Source: Dolomedes plantarius (lineage: Eukaryota > Arthropoda > Arachnida > Araneae > Dolomedidae). Taken from it: 64,000 nucleotides of DNA. Location of the stretch: positions 103,142,622 to 103,206,621 of the forward strand of contig OU015495.1 of the NCBI GenBank assembly GCA_907164885.2, written 5' to 3'. How positions within the stretch are numbered: position 1 is the first letter of the stretch; each line of letters opens with the position of its first letter. Shown here piece by piece: positions 1 through 15,010 of the stretch. The notes under the pieces are model-generated. The model ran no database searches. It was not told where the DNA came from and saw only the letters and a list, made by a program, of their open reading frames with translations. Both the position numbers and the translations under genes were made by a program.

Positions 1-1219
1 AATCATTTATAGCTGTCAGCAGAGTAATGTCGTAATTTTCGCCACAATCTAAAGAAAAATTGATTTTTTTTAAGAGTCTGTAAAGATAATTTGTTTTAAG
101 ATTCTGGATGATTCCTTGATCCAATAGCACCCTTTACATGTACGCTCTTTCGCGAGTTCTTGGAGCGTACGGGATTGCGCGAGGGAAAACTTGCAGTACG
201 CTCCAGAGCAGATTTCCTTTCCTCTCCGGCACCTTCACACGTGCACTCAATCGCAGGGGATTGTGGATTCACGCGAGAAGAGCTTACGTGTGAAGGGCGC
301 TATTGCTTATAGCTTCGCAGTTGTGTTTGGTGGCAAATTTTCAACCTGTATGGAACTCAGTTCTGGAAGGTTATTGTGGCAGGTTGCGTTATCCACAAAT
401 TAGAGAATTTTACGCTTTCGCATCGAAAACTGCTTATCTTTTCCTTTTAACCAGTTACTGAAGATGTCTTGTGTCATCCATGCTTTTGTATTGGATGCTT
501 AACCAACTGGCAGTGTTTTAATTTCTTTAAGACTTCGTGGATTCTTGGACTTTCCAGTCACTAGCAATTTAAGCTTTTCGCTCCCATCCATATTAGCACA
601 AACTAAAGCTGTAATCCTCTCTTTACTGCTTTTACCTCCTACGCAAGCATAAAAGCTCCTTTAAAATGTAATGTCTTGTTTGGCAGGAGTTTATAATAAA
701 ATGCAGTTTCGTCCACATTAAAAATATCTTTCGGCAGATAAGTAGAGAAAAGCCCTATCAGTTTCTTACCGAAATTAGTGCATACGTCTTTGTTTACATC
801 AGAGCTTTGGCCACATACAGTTTGATAAGAAATATTGTGCCTTGACTTAAATCGAAAAAGCCGAATGCACTGCATTTAAAATCTTCAACACCCATTCGAC
901 TTGCCAATTCACCAGCCTTCGTCTGCACTAGGGGTCCATTTATCGGAAAATTTCGAGATCTAACATCCTGGAATTATAGCAGTAGAGCTTTTTCTAGATC
1001 TTCTTGGGATGCATTTCTCATGCGTTTCCTTCCTCTAGTAAATTTTGATTTTTCCCATGAATCTAAAATTGACTCCTTGTTTTTCAAATGACAAGGTATT
1101 TTTTTTTTAATTTCATAGTCAGCTGCTAACTTTGTTGTACATTCGCCATTCTCTACTTTCTTTAAAATGTCTACCTTTGTCTCCAAAGTTAGGGATTTGT
1201 ACTTTCCACGTGTAGACAT
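1..1219 (-). pseudogene. Tigger-type (CENP-B/jerky-like) transposase, broken
   Basis: This is a decayed DDE transposase that would have bound its own terminal repeats and moved the element by cut and paste. From the ATG at 1219 the first block is a CENP-B type helix-turn-helix (MSTRGKYKSLTLETKVDILK, then ECTTKLAADYEI and LKNKESIL). It is followed by GPLVQTKAGELASRMG near 950, then RFKSRHNISYQTVCG, and the first catalytic Asp in DIFNVDETAFYYKLLPNKTL (about 675-740). KSSKERITALVCANMDGSEK and GKSKNPRSLK follow near 510-640. The second catalytic Asp sits in FVDNATCHNN (about 385-415), then LPPNTTAKL. After the 122-305 insertion the protein resumes as LDQGIIQNLKTNY. Stops occur after LPVG (near 500) and before FVDN, and frames shift between blocks, so it cannot make a full protein. 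The motif order matches Tigger1-type proteins; the identification is from memory of the family. Confidence 0.8.
122..305. mobile_element. Foldback MITE inside the Tigger transposase
   Basis: The two arms begin CAATAGCACCC (122) and, inverted, CAATAGCGCCC (from 305 inward). They stay similar for about 35 bp, through CGCTCTTTCGCGAG. The element splits the conserved LPPNTTAKL..LDQGII stretch of the Tigger transposase, so it inserted after that copy arrived. No clear target duplication is seen. Family unknown. Confidence 0.6.
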
Positions 1220-1702
1220 CCTGAATTTTTACACGTTCACACCACACACTGGGGAAATAAAACTAGATCACATTAACTCGTCTGCACTGCAGGCATAACT
1301 GACGTAGCTTCATAGAACCTGTAGTAAAGACTGGTTTTTCTGAAATTCTAAGAAAATCGATGCAAATAACAAAAAATCGCTTTGTCCGTTAAGCACTGAT
1401 AAGAAGGACAATAGCCACTAACGTTTAGCGGAAATGCAATAGTCTAGGAATGCAGGCATGTGCCTCTTTACACCGAAAAGAAATACAGATGATTTTGACA
1501 CACAAAATAATAAATACAGTGTGTATTTTCTTATTTTTTTGTCAAATTTTTAGTTTGAATTAACCGAAGTGATAAAAATTTAGTTCGAATTAATGAGATA
1601 TTTTTAACATTAATTCCAATACAAGTTTTTAGTGACCTTTGGTTTAGTTCGAATTAACCGAAAGTTCGATTTAACCGAGTTCTAATTAATGAGCGTCCAC
1701 TG

Positions 1703-5089
<3,387 letters not shown>

Positions 5090-5563
5090 TTTAGAGCTAA
5101 CGTTTATGATTTGATCTCAAAAGTAAGCTCGCTCGAAAAAAGTTACATTTTTGATAGCTTTCTTCAAATTTTTAAATGTTTAAAGTAAAATAAAAAAACA
5201 AATCTTCAAACTTTGCACGCGTAATGAAGATATATAAGATTTCTTATAACCACACAAAAAAAATTAACGAAGTAATGTGCTTCAAACTTGATGAGAGATA
5301 CTAACTCAGTCAAAGATCTAAGTACCTTTGACTTAGCAAATTATCCTTCATTACAACATCAGTTAATGCGTATTTGAAACTGGAATATTTTTTCAAAGTA
5401 ACAAATCTGGAACCCTTTCGGTCATCCACATTTTTAGAGGATTACTTAACGAAAGAAACTCATTTCAGTATTGCATCGTAATTAAGGTTTATTTTTAGGA
5501 TATGAAAAAGTCAACACATACGATTTATAAATTATTAAAATTATCTGTTTCTTATTATTTTAG

Positions 5564-5582
5564 GCTCTGGTTCGGCTTTCAG
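5564..5582 (+). other. Micro-exon-like motif (19 nt)
   Basis: A pyrimidine-rich tract ending in TTATTATTTTAG is followed by 19 nt (GCTCTGGTTCGGCTTTCAG) and then a consensus donor, GTGAGT. The GC content of the 19 nt stands out from its AT-rich surroundings. It could be a real micro-exon of a gene whose other exons lie outside the window, or chance. Confidence 0.25.
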
Positions 5583-6277
5583 GTGAGTATCAGTCAATCG
5601 CCCAGATCTCCAGTCAACATGCTTGGCATTTTCCTTCCGATATTTTTCTAATAAGATATTAAAAAATGCTTGTTTTTTTAATTCCGTTTTCTGCATTTGA
5701 CATTTTTTTTAAAAATCAATTGTGCGTGCTTTTCAAACTTCTTTTAACTTTAAAAAAATCAATCTTGTATAGATAGAAATCAGTAGCTTAAGTCCTTGTA
5801 CAAAAATTATAAAGATTACTGAACGAGGATTTTACCTGTACTTTGTTGCCTGCATTTTATGATTTTATTATTTTAAGAGGTTGCTTGTAAATACTATCAG
5901 TTGAGTAGTCTCGGTTTAGTGCTTGGTATATAAATAAATCCAACAAAAGTTCCTAATATTATTGGATATTAATAAAATAATTTGTCAGTAATACGAGTTT
6001 CGAAAGAGTTGTGAGAACCTAATCTGTTATCTTGCAATACACAAAATTGTGCTACCCAATGGGACATAGTATTTCTGACTACTTAATAGCAGTTATTTAT
6101 TAGACTTTGCTGTGGCGTAAATTCGAAAGACTCGTGACAGGGTTTTTAAAATATCAGCTTATTTGTCCGAAAAGCTTTTTCGTCTTTATCTCAATACAGT
6201 AGGCTAAACGGACGATCACCCTTGATTAAAAAGTAAAAGGTCCATGTTTGATTCCCTTGTAAGATTTGCTGCTTTAA

Positions 6278-7013
6278 GGTATCCGACTACGTTGAAAACA
6301 TCGATTTTGACGAAAATTCCGAGATTTTTTTTATTCCATTTTTTAAAGACTGTAAATTTGCCTTTCTAAATCAACTTTTATTTTTTTGATACGATCATTA
6401 GAAAGAAAATTAGAGCGATTTAAAGGTCAACAGCAGCTATGAATTTTAATACAAGTTGAAGGTTTTAATCGTGTTTTCTGAAGAACTTATCTTTTTATCA
6501 AAAATGTAAACGACTCTTGTCGTAATTCAAAATCTAATCATGATATGTCTATGAAATTTTACACGTATGTTTTTCATATTACTAAGAACGTAATGGACTA
6601 CAGAATTGGTTCTAGGTATATTATTTGTTGATTTATAGGTACATTTATAAAAAATCTCATTGAAAATTACTAAAATTTTACATGTAATTGCATATAATGA
6701 CCTGTATGTTTTTTTAGATTTTGAGATATCGATTAGCTTGTAGATCATTACACTTAGAAGGTACTTACGTACATATAACAAAAAAAAGTTAATGTGATAT
6801 GCATAATTTATTTTTTTAGCGCTAGAGCCGTATTTTAAAAAAATTGCTAAATTTCAACCTAATTTCCTCAATTTTCTAAAAATTTGCATAGTTAATGTCT
6901 ATTTTATCATCATTTTCGAGTTTTGGTGTTATACAGATTCCTTAGAAAAATACGATATAAATTTTCGCAAGTACATTTTTTCAAAAAAAGGGCTCCGAAC
7001 GAAGTCGGATACC
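6278..7013. mobile_element. TTAA-flanked MITE, GGTATCC family, full copy
   Basis: TTAA lies on both sides (6274-6277 and 7014-7017). The inner ends are inverted repeats beginning GGTATCCGACTACGTT and GGTATCCGACTTCGTT. TTAA target sites are typical of piggyBac-type elements. The interior is AT-rich with no convincing coding. A second copy in opposite orientation, lacking its ends, lies at 33967-34460. Confidence 0.7.
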
Positions 7014-8650
7014 TTAAGACAGAAGAAAAAAATGTTAGTGAATGCACACTTTATTATTATTATTATTATATCATATGAGAGCTACTTTCAAGCAATCATC
7101 AGTTTAGAGCAAAAATTTCTGATTTGATCCGAAAAAGACACTCACATAAAAATGCTACAATTTATGGTTTTATCAAACTTTTAAATGTTTACAATAGAGA
7201 AATGAATATGAACTTGTCGCTCCGAACGAATGAACTAGGACATCTTTACGATAAAGCTCCCAAGATTTTAAGTGCAAAAGTGTTATTGTTAACACTTTGA
7301 CAGATTTGCGTTCTGCCTTTTTCAAGTTCACTAAAAATTTCCAATAAAACAAGTAGTATAGCAACGCCTTGGTTGGCATTTAACAAAGGAGGAAAAAAAA
7401 ATGAATTTTATCAATAACTGCACTGTGTGCATTAGATGTCTCGAACAAAGAGTTATTTTTTTATAGCTAGTATTTTTTTTATTTAAAGTTGATCAAACTT
7501 TATTAAATTCAGGGACTTTTAACTTTTTAAAGTTCGTAAATAATCCCTTAACCATATGTTACATTAAGGTAAATATAAACTTAAATGTTAATAAAAAATT
7601 ACTAGCATGAAAAAATAAAATATTGGAGAAAAATTGGAAAAGTATTTTCGTATCACTTGTAACAAACACCAAACTATAGATAAGTTAGACCCCAAATGCA
7701 CAAAATCATGGTAAATTATCTTTTACTGCAAAACCATGATAAGTGGCATTTAATCGTAAACATAAATAAAAGATAATATTGCATAAAAATAATGTGAAAA
7801 AATTTTTTTTTATCAGACCTACAATGGAAGAGATGCTGGATGCAACCCAAAGTTTTAGATCCCGTTATGCAAGCAAGTTATCCTTGAATCTATAATTAAG
7901 TTCCAGGATATTTAAGCATAAGAAGTAAATATAATTTCATCTAACTGTAATATTTGGTAAAATGTACTGACAAAAGAATTCTCATCACTAGGGACATCTA
8001 AACTGAAGGAATGTCCAAATCATGTAGTCAAAATTCGAGATTCCGTTAGACTGGCAAATTATCCTTTACTCCCATTTTTATCAAGTTAATAAATATTTAA
8101 TTTAAAATAAAAATTGTTAAAAAATATGTATTAAAAAATTTAACAGGAAAATATTCAGTAAAACTTTTAAAGGGTAGAAATGCTCATATCACACATATTT
8201 TCAAATTTCTGATGAAAATTAAAATGTTAAGTAAATCGTCATAAAACAATGTTAGTTTAATGGATAAAATATAGTAAAGTATAATGTGATAAGGACCAAA
8301 AATTTTCATAAAAATCTCCCTATCACTTCAGACATCTAAGTTGAAGAAATGTTCAGATCGGTCACCAGTGGTTTAGATCTCTCGAAGTTAGTAAGTTATG
8401 CTTTATTCCAATGTTTAAATTTTAATGAAAAATAATTTTATAAAAATATATGATAATGTCATACCTGCTACATTTTCACCAGAGAAATGCTCAAATTGTG
8501 TAGCGAAATTTTTAGATATTGTCGATTTAACAAATTTATTACGCTTTGTTTCAATGCTAGACAGATTTAACAATATTATTAACCAATCATTTATAAATAC
8601 AATTTATGATAAAGAAGACAAAATATTGGCATCACCTGAGGCTTCTAAAC

Positions 8651-8978
8651 CAAGGGTGGGCAGGCTTTTCCAGGGTACGGTCTACTTCTAATTTTTTCAA
8701 GGTGTTGCGGTTCACCCAGTGACGTAGGTGTGGTGAGCTTAAAAAAAAGGTCTACAATATTTATTATAACTTAATAATAAATACGGAATATGTACTTATC
8801 TAAATAACTACAAGAAAAAAAGCTTACTCTTTTAAAATCGTGTTTAAAGCAAATCGCATCGGTGTTCCATAAATATGTTTCTTTTAGTATGCGCGTCTTA
8901 GGTCTTAGTAAAGGTGGTCACCCCAAAATGTCTTGGTGGTCCATCGGTCGATCACGATCGACTTAATGCCCACCCCTG
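8651..8978. mobile_element. hAT-type MITE
   Basis: The termini are CAAGGGTGGGCAGGC and, inverted, CAGGGGTGGGCATT, the common hAT end sequence. Flanking 8-mers TTCTAAAC (8643-8650) and CTCTAAAC (8979-8986) agree at 7 of 8 positions, as expected for an aged 8-bp target duplication. There is no coding sequence inside. Confidence 0.75.
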
Positions 8979-9138
8979 CTCTAAACTGTAGGAAAGCTCC
9001 AGTCTTCAAGCGATAGTTCTTTCTCTTGTTAACTTTGTGCCAAGACAAAAGGATATTAAAACATAAATATCAATAGTATTCAATTGTTTATATAGTAATA
9101 CATGTTAAATAATACTGATAGAACTTATCCATATCCCT

Positions 9139-9752
9139 TGAAACATTTAAACTTTAGAAATGCTCAAACCATGTATATCTGAGGACTCCTATTAAAATGA
9201 TAAATTTATTTTGTATTAAGGCATATTTAAAATGAAATATTAATAAAAAATGTACAGCTGAAAACATCTAAAATTCGCACGAACTGTTATCATAAATAAT
9301 CTTAACTTATCGCCCTAAAATGAATTGAGACAGTATGTCTTTAAGCAGAGCAAAAATCTGAACCTGAAATAGAGTAAAGCATCGTGAACGAGTTGCCACA
9401 TATTTAGAACTACTTTAATAACTCATATTGTTTATAAAAGCAACGAGTTTAAAAAATTCTGATAAAAGTTTTTCCTTTGAAGCATTTAAACTGTAGAAAT
9501 GCTCAAACCATGTATATCTGAAGACTCCTGTTAAAATGATAAATATATTTTTGTATTAAGGTATACTTAAAAGGAAATATTTATAAAAATGTAGAGTTGA
9601 AAACATCTAAAATTCGCACGAACTATTATCAGAAATAATTTTAACTTATTGACCTAAAATGAATTGAGACAGTATGTCTATAAGCAGAGTGGAAATCTAA
9701 ACCTGAAATAGAGCAAAGCATCACGAACGAGTTGTCACATATTTAAAACTGC
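9139..9752 (+). repeat. Tandem duplication, period about 338 bp
   Basis: About 278 bp from 9139 recurs from 9477 with roughly 90% similarity by eye; both contain AAAATTCGCACGAACT and TGAATTGAGACAGTATGTCT. It is the youngest part of the degenerate repeat block. Confidence 0.75.
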
Positions 9753-9760
9753 CACAGTCA

Positions 9761-10400
9761 GTTCTGGAGAAAAAAAAATCCAAAATCCCCCAGATCCCTT
9801 TTTAGACCTCCCTCCCCTTCCATTTCATTGTTGCTCCACGACGGTCTTTAAAAATAGCTTGTCCGACTCAAAATCGTCCAGCTATTCATGTGGACAATAT
9901 TTTAAATGGACAATATTTTTGATATCGTCACCCATTGGAAATAACACCCACAGCATCTTTTTCGCCCCTCGTGTTCGAACACTCTCCTGCTCCACACACC
10001 CCACCCCCATCCCCCCGTCCCCGGGCGTTTGCCTTCTCCAATCCTTTTGTCAAATTTAACGCCGTCCGTCGGTCTGTCTGAGCGAGAAGGGAGTGGGGCA
10101 CAAAATGGACGAGTTTGAGAAAATTTCAAGAAAACTTCTGATTCATTCGAGCGGAGAGGAGCTGATGCAGTCGTAAATGTCGGTAGTGGTCCCGGATTTT
10201 TATGGAGGGATGGTACTGAAATCTACTTTCGTAAATTTGAGAGACAATTTGTGATTAGGAGATAAAGTTTTACCGCTTGTGAAGCACCCGAGTTACCTCA
10301 GTCGCTACAATCTCCGTAGAAAGGAAAACGATTTCTATAATGCGAAGCAATTTTCCGACTTATGAAAATTTTCAATTTTTAAGTACAAATTGAATATATT
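9761..10400. other. Unique, pyrimidine-rich, GC-richer stretch
   Basis: The plus strand carries C-rich runs at 9785-9830 and 9965-10035, and a mixed-complexity tract follows to about 10330. No repeat family or coding signal is recognised. It could be conserved non-coding DNA or an old element. Confidence 0.3.
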
Positions 10401-10537
10401 ATCAGTTATCTATATATGTTATCAATTAATTCTCACCAATTATCAACTATCAATATATGATTTATATTGATAATTGAAAATAACTGAATATAATATCCCT
10501 ATATCACTATATATGACTAGTATAAAATATATACATA

Positions 10538-10540
<3 letters not shown>

Positions 10541-10590
<50 letters not shown>
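10541..10590. repeat. (TA)n microsatellite
   Basis: Pure TA dinucleotides next to a small inverted-repeat element. Confidence 0.95.
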
Positions 10591-10592
<2 letters not shown>

Positions 10593-10593
10593 A

Positions 10594-10761
10594 TGAAATC
10601 TCGATCTATCGTTTTTCAAGGGACCGACTGAACTGAACGGTAATTGCGGGAAAACGACAGATGTGGGAACATAACAAAGAAATATGATCGTGGGGACTGA
10701 GTGAAATAAACAAAACATACAGAAAAACGATGATTTGGGGAACGATCGATCGAGATTCTAC
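10594..10761. mobile_element. Small MITE within TA repeats
   Basis: The left end reads GAAATCTCGATCTATCGTT and the inverted right end GTAGAATCTCGATCGATCGTT-like, about 18 matching positions. The element is 168 bp, has no coding, and sits between (TA)n tracts, consistent with a TA target. Confidence 0.5.
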
Positions 10762-10774
10762 TATATATATATAT

Positions 10775-12110
10775 ATTATATCACTAGATATTATGATAAT
10801 GACAACTGAATATATTATCAATTATCTCATTTATTCATTATATTTTTTACTGTACAAATAATAGAAATACAAACTATATAAAAAAAACTCTGCTCGAGAT
10901 TTTAAGTACACATCAAGATATTATTCGTTGAATTTATTATATTTTTCTCCCATGGTTAAAAGTAACCAAGAAATTGCTATATGAGTTGTTTCATTGTAAA
11001 TTTTGGTGAATTTAAAAAAGGCAATAAGGCAGATCTGTCTAAGCTGATAACGAAAGCAACATGGGGCTAATAGAATAAGTTGTTTCTTTTTTACATGACC
11101 TATTAGCAAATAAAATGTCAGAATCCTTTAGTGGCTTTAAGTCTAAACTAAATTAATTAACTCTAAGCTCTAAATAAAGAGAAAGGTGATATAACATTGA
11201 AAATTCATTACAATATGAAAAATTCAACATTAGAATCTATATTGTAATGATAATTAAAATCTATATTCTCAAGGTAATAATCAAAGATTATTACCTTGAA
11301 CCAAGATTATTACCCAGAACCTAAGCAAATATTACCATTCTTAAAAAGGGCTGTTTTATGACTTGAAATTAAGTGTTTATTCAGCGATGTAAAACGAATT
11401 TTACGTTATTTCACTCTTCATACATGAGCATTTTGTCATTGCAAACCAGTATCGGAATCACGAGTAAACTTAATATTAATCTATATAAAAATTACATCAG
11501 TGTAGATCAAACCTACTACTCTTTCAATATAATGCAACGTCCAGAAACCTAATGGAAAACATGAATGCGAAACGATCGCTCTCGACTTCATAACTCGCAG
11601 CACATTGTTTCTTGATTTTCTAGTAATGATTTAATTTGCTAAAAACTGGTCCATATAAGAAATGACCTGAAAGGATTCGAGATATTTGCATGTTCTTAAA
11701 GTGAATATACAAGAAAAATCCAGTAGTGTTCGGAATGGTCGATTTTACAAATACAGATTTTAAAAAAAATAGTTAAAAATTTTAGCACTATGAATGGTGG
11801 TTAACAATATTACTCGTATTCACTAACAGTGGTTTTATTTTAATATTTGGAAAGGAACATAATCTTACATTTAAAAAGTAGCACATATAATTTCTCATGT
11901 TAAAAAAATTTCTAAGTATAGACATTTCTCGAGAGATTATTCTTCTCATAAAATTTACGAATTCACAGTATTACGAACACAAACAAGAGCTATCACCATG
12001 CTAGAAAAACTGTAACGTAAAGCTTGTAAAGAGCATAAATAATTATAAAAAATTTTAAATTTTCATAAGTCGAAAACAACTTTGCAATTTAGAAATCGTT
12101 TTTTTTTTTA
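10775..12110. other. AT-rich stretch, no gene seen
   Basis: Only short open frames are present, none with a recognisable domain. A short inverted repeat (TCAAGGTAATAATC / GATTATTACCTTGA) forms a hairpin at about 11269-11299. Confidence 0.5.
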
Positions 12111-12114
12111 TGCT

Positions 12115-12275
12115 TAGGTTAGGTTAGGTTTGGAGCGCTACAGTCAATTTTTTGCTACACGAGGGCTAATTAGACCGGGACCTACAGTTTGAAGCTGATT
12201 TCGAACGTCTACAAACATCAATGTCAAGAGTGAGACTCGAACCCACAAGATATGGAGACCTATCAAGTAGAACTC
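12115..12275 (-). repeat. tRNA-derived SINE, family B
   Basis: It shares with 56330-56510 the body GCTACACGAGGGCTAATTAG and GACCTACAGTTTGAAGC (plus-strand reading). On the minus strand a polymerase III B-box-like GGGTTCGAGTC lies near 12235. The tail toward 12113 is a short CCTAA-like repeat on the minus strand. Confidence 0.65.
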
Positions 12276-13344
12276 ATTCAATGTCAAGGGTATGCAGAAA
12301 ATTTCGTTTAGAAGCAGATTTCATTAAAAAGAAGTTTCTTATATCTACTGAATACAACTTACCGAGTACAACTTTCTGTTATGAAGAAATTCCATTAATA
12401 TCCCTATAAGCTTTTTATTCCCTCTAAACTGATACAGAGCTTTATTTCTTTTCGACTGAGTTAAAACAAAACAATATGTACACCTCCCCTCTGACTTTCC
12501 ACAAATTCTGAGCTCCACAAAACCCTAGAAACACCCGTTTATCATCCTTCATCAACAACCCTAAAAATTACTTATACCTAAGACTAGCCTGCTGGGCCTT
12601 CTCAAAGCAATGAGCAGCCAGATAAGAATTCCCGTTCAACTTTTCATTCCATAATTCTGACACGGTACTTTTCAACTCCGTGTCTTCCGAACGATTATTT
12701 TTGTCCCAAAACGCCCTCCCCCATCTTTCTATTCTTCTCCCCTGTTCTGGAATCCTTTTTCTTCTCCGAAATAAGGAGGACGGGACAGTGTCTTTTATTG
12801 TCGTTAACAAAAGCAGGAAGTTGTTCGTTCCAGGGCAACCGGCTAAGATTTAGGGCTCGCTGGATGTGCACGAAAGGCCAACGTCACCCGTCAGAGACGA
12901 AAAGAACGGATCCAGACTCCGGATGAAATGGCCCGCTAATCATTTATTTTTCCGTGCTTCTTATCTTGTCGCAAAAAGTTCATCTCGTTATCTTTGAGAA
13001 TGGACTGTTTATGTCTTAGTTTGGTAGATTTTAGGCTCTCCCGGAACAGATGATGAATGTTCTGGGGCTAGTGGGAATGCGGAGAATTTATGTAACATGT
13101 TATGCTCTAAAGAAGAAAAGATTTAACTCCACAATATGTTGTAAATTGCTTGTTTTAATGTTATCCATTACCTGGGGTTAATGTTAAAAGTCAATCACGC
13201 AGCAGTTATACAGTATGAATAAACAAAATTTATTCATACTCTGCGCAGACGACACCAACAACTGGCAGAAATTAAATACCTACAACTTAAAACTCTGCCT
13301 TTTTCGTAGTGAAGATGATATCGAAGTTTATCATATATAATATG
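12276..13344. other. Unique stretch, no gene identified
   Basis: The part at 12470-13060 is of normal complexity and somewhat GC-richer than its surroundings. A minus-strand open frame of 80 codons at 12568-12810 (charged, RRRKRIPEQGRRIERW) has no domain I recognise. Possible conserved non-coding DNA. Confidence 0.3.
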
Positions 13345-13349
13345 GTAAC

Positions 13350-14658
13350 TGTAATAAGCAGGATGTGAATATGTGGCAATCTAAATTGGTAGGACCACAC
13401 AGCCTGAATTGTGAGCAGGATTTATGACTCCGACGCTTCGGGGCGCCTGTGAGCAGGGCGTTGGTAGCGTGCAACAACACGGGCAATAAAACCATAAAAA
13501 AGTAAAGAGGACAGCAGCTATAAATCGAAGATCAAAGATTAGGAAACAAGTGCATGGGGAGTTGAGAAATTTCCCAGACGAGGAGAGGCGTCCAACATAA
13601 TTCAAATGCAAAACATAAAACATGAACCAACCTATGAACAAGGTGCCACATCCCCCAGCACAATCAAGAGGCGGGGCGAGCGAATAGGAAGCCAAGAAGG
13701 CACGAACCAATAGAAAAAAAAGGAAAGAAATATATATACAGGGTAAAGCATGTTAGAAAAAGCCCCACTTATTAAAATAAAACCTGAGATAAAAACAACT
13801 AAGCTGCTACATGGGCTACGAGACTTCTAAAAAAATTACGCAAGATTGAATGCCCAGCGAAGGTTTGCAAATCAAGCTGAAGTGCAACTGGGTGATAAAC
13901 GAAATAGAAAGGATGGAGAGACGACTGATGCGGCCTGGCCACAACTTAAACGAGAATGTATATACCCGCCTATAACTACCAATCGATGGAGGATACTACA
14001 GACGTCGGAGCTGAGTAATCATAGTATCGAAACAACGAAAAACTACGTGAGCATCCGAGGTGAACCTGCGTATGACGGAGACCGCTACCGACAGATCCGC
14101 TAATGGACAGTTTACATCACAGAGGTATTCCTGTGATCATCGACCTCCGAGAGCCCGAACTCTGTGTGTTACGATATCCAGAACTTTCCCTGTAGTAATA
14201 TAGAACTTTGTTGACAGAACTGTGTGCACGGTGAAGTACGAACGTTAATCAGACCATTTGTATATAAGTGATGGGTACGAGCCGTAACTACAGTGACAAC
14301 CGCATAAGGGACAGCATTTTTAACAATGTTTAATTCACATCCAACGCTTAATACATACTCGCCACTTAACCCACAAGGGTCGGCATTGTTCAATTGTAGA
14401 AATACTATTTTATAATTATAATAGAACATATGTTCTTTATTGATTCTGTGTTTAAATTGCGGTGAGAAGTTAGCATGATGCTATTTGTTGAAGCTGTATA
14501 TATATATATGTATGAAAATAAATTGTATATATTTAATCAAAGTGTCTTTACTCAGAGTTGTAACCCCTGACTTAATTGTGGATTGAAAGACAGTTGGTCG
14601 CAACGCGACATTACTAGCCTCACGATCATAGCCTAATAATCCCAGTTGGGTTATTACA
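13350..14658 (+). mobile_element. Probable solo LTR of an LTR retrotransposon
   Basis: The segment begins TGTAATAAGC and ends GGGTTATTACA, so it has TG..CA ends inside an 8-bp inverted repeat (TGTAATAA/TTATTACA). It is flanked on both sides by the identical 5-mer GTAAC (13345-13349 and 14659-14663), the expected size of an integrase target duplication. Base composition is richer in GC than the surroundings. An AATAAA at about 14516 would suit a polyadenylation site on the plus strand. At 1309 bp it is long for an LTR. No gag or pol is seen, so a solo LTR is the best reading; a small non-autonomous element is the alternative. Confidence 0.6.
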
Positions 14659-14877
14659 GTAACTATATGCTTATGTGTGTGTTTTCATCCCTTCGAATAC
14701 TCCAGGTGCTGTCATGATGACTGGCAAACTGAATTTGTCGGACAATAGCCAAACAGAGTTCTAGTCATCGGAATCAGAGTTCCAGTCCCGTAGTTGATTG
14801 GCATGGCTATTTATAGCCGATCAGGATCCTCCTAAATTGCAGCCTCTAGTTCTTTAGATCACTTCTTTGTAACAAAC

Positions 14878-14929
14878 GGTAGCTAACAAACAAATCTATC
14901 TCAAAAGACCCTGTTTCCAAATAAAATAC

Positions 14930-15010
<81 letters not shown>

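Larger units (their letters stand above)
1..1702 (-). mobile_element. Tigger/pogo DNA transposon, decayed, cut by window edge
   Basis: The 5' end lies at 1702, where a terminal repeat reading CAGTGGACGCTCATTAATTA on the minus strand abuts a TA dinucleotide (1703-1704), the usual target of this superfamily. Subterminal repeats of the type GGTTAATTCGAAC follow at about 1555-1680. The transposase remnant starts at 1219 and continues to base 1, so the 3' end lies outside the window. A foldback element interrupts it at 122-305. Confidence 0.8.
5090..9760 (+). repeat. Very degenerate repeat block
   Basis: Related phrases recur many times in the same orientation. Examples are 'gtttagagc..gatttgatc' at about 5090 and 7105, 'gcaaattatcctt' at about 5335 and 8058, and 'agaaatgctcaaa' at about 8483, 9158 and 9497, with relatives near 8008 and 8348. 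It reads like an old repeat of a few hundred bases that has diverged strongly. It is interrupted by the elements at 6278-7013 and 8651-8978. Confidence 0.4.

Noticed and set aside
8425..8691. 88-codon open frame
   Set aside because: It is AT-biased, lies in the degenerate repeat block and ends inside a hAT MITE.
12110..12130. Interstitial telomere repeat (TTAGG three times)
   Set aside because: Only three units, and it forms the tail of a minus-strand SINE; a related CCTAA-like tail is present at the SINE at 56330.
12470..13060. Host gene in the GC-richer tract
   Set aside because: No exon with splice sites and a recognisable protein could be assembled; left as unassigned unique DNA.
13381..13710. 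109-codon minus-strand open frame rich in Cys and Phe
   Set aside because: It lies within the probable solo LTR and has no domain.
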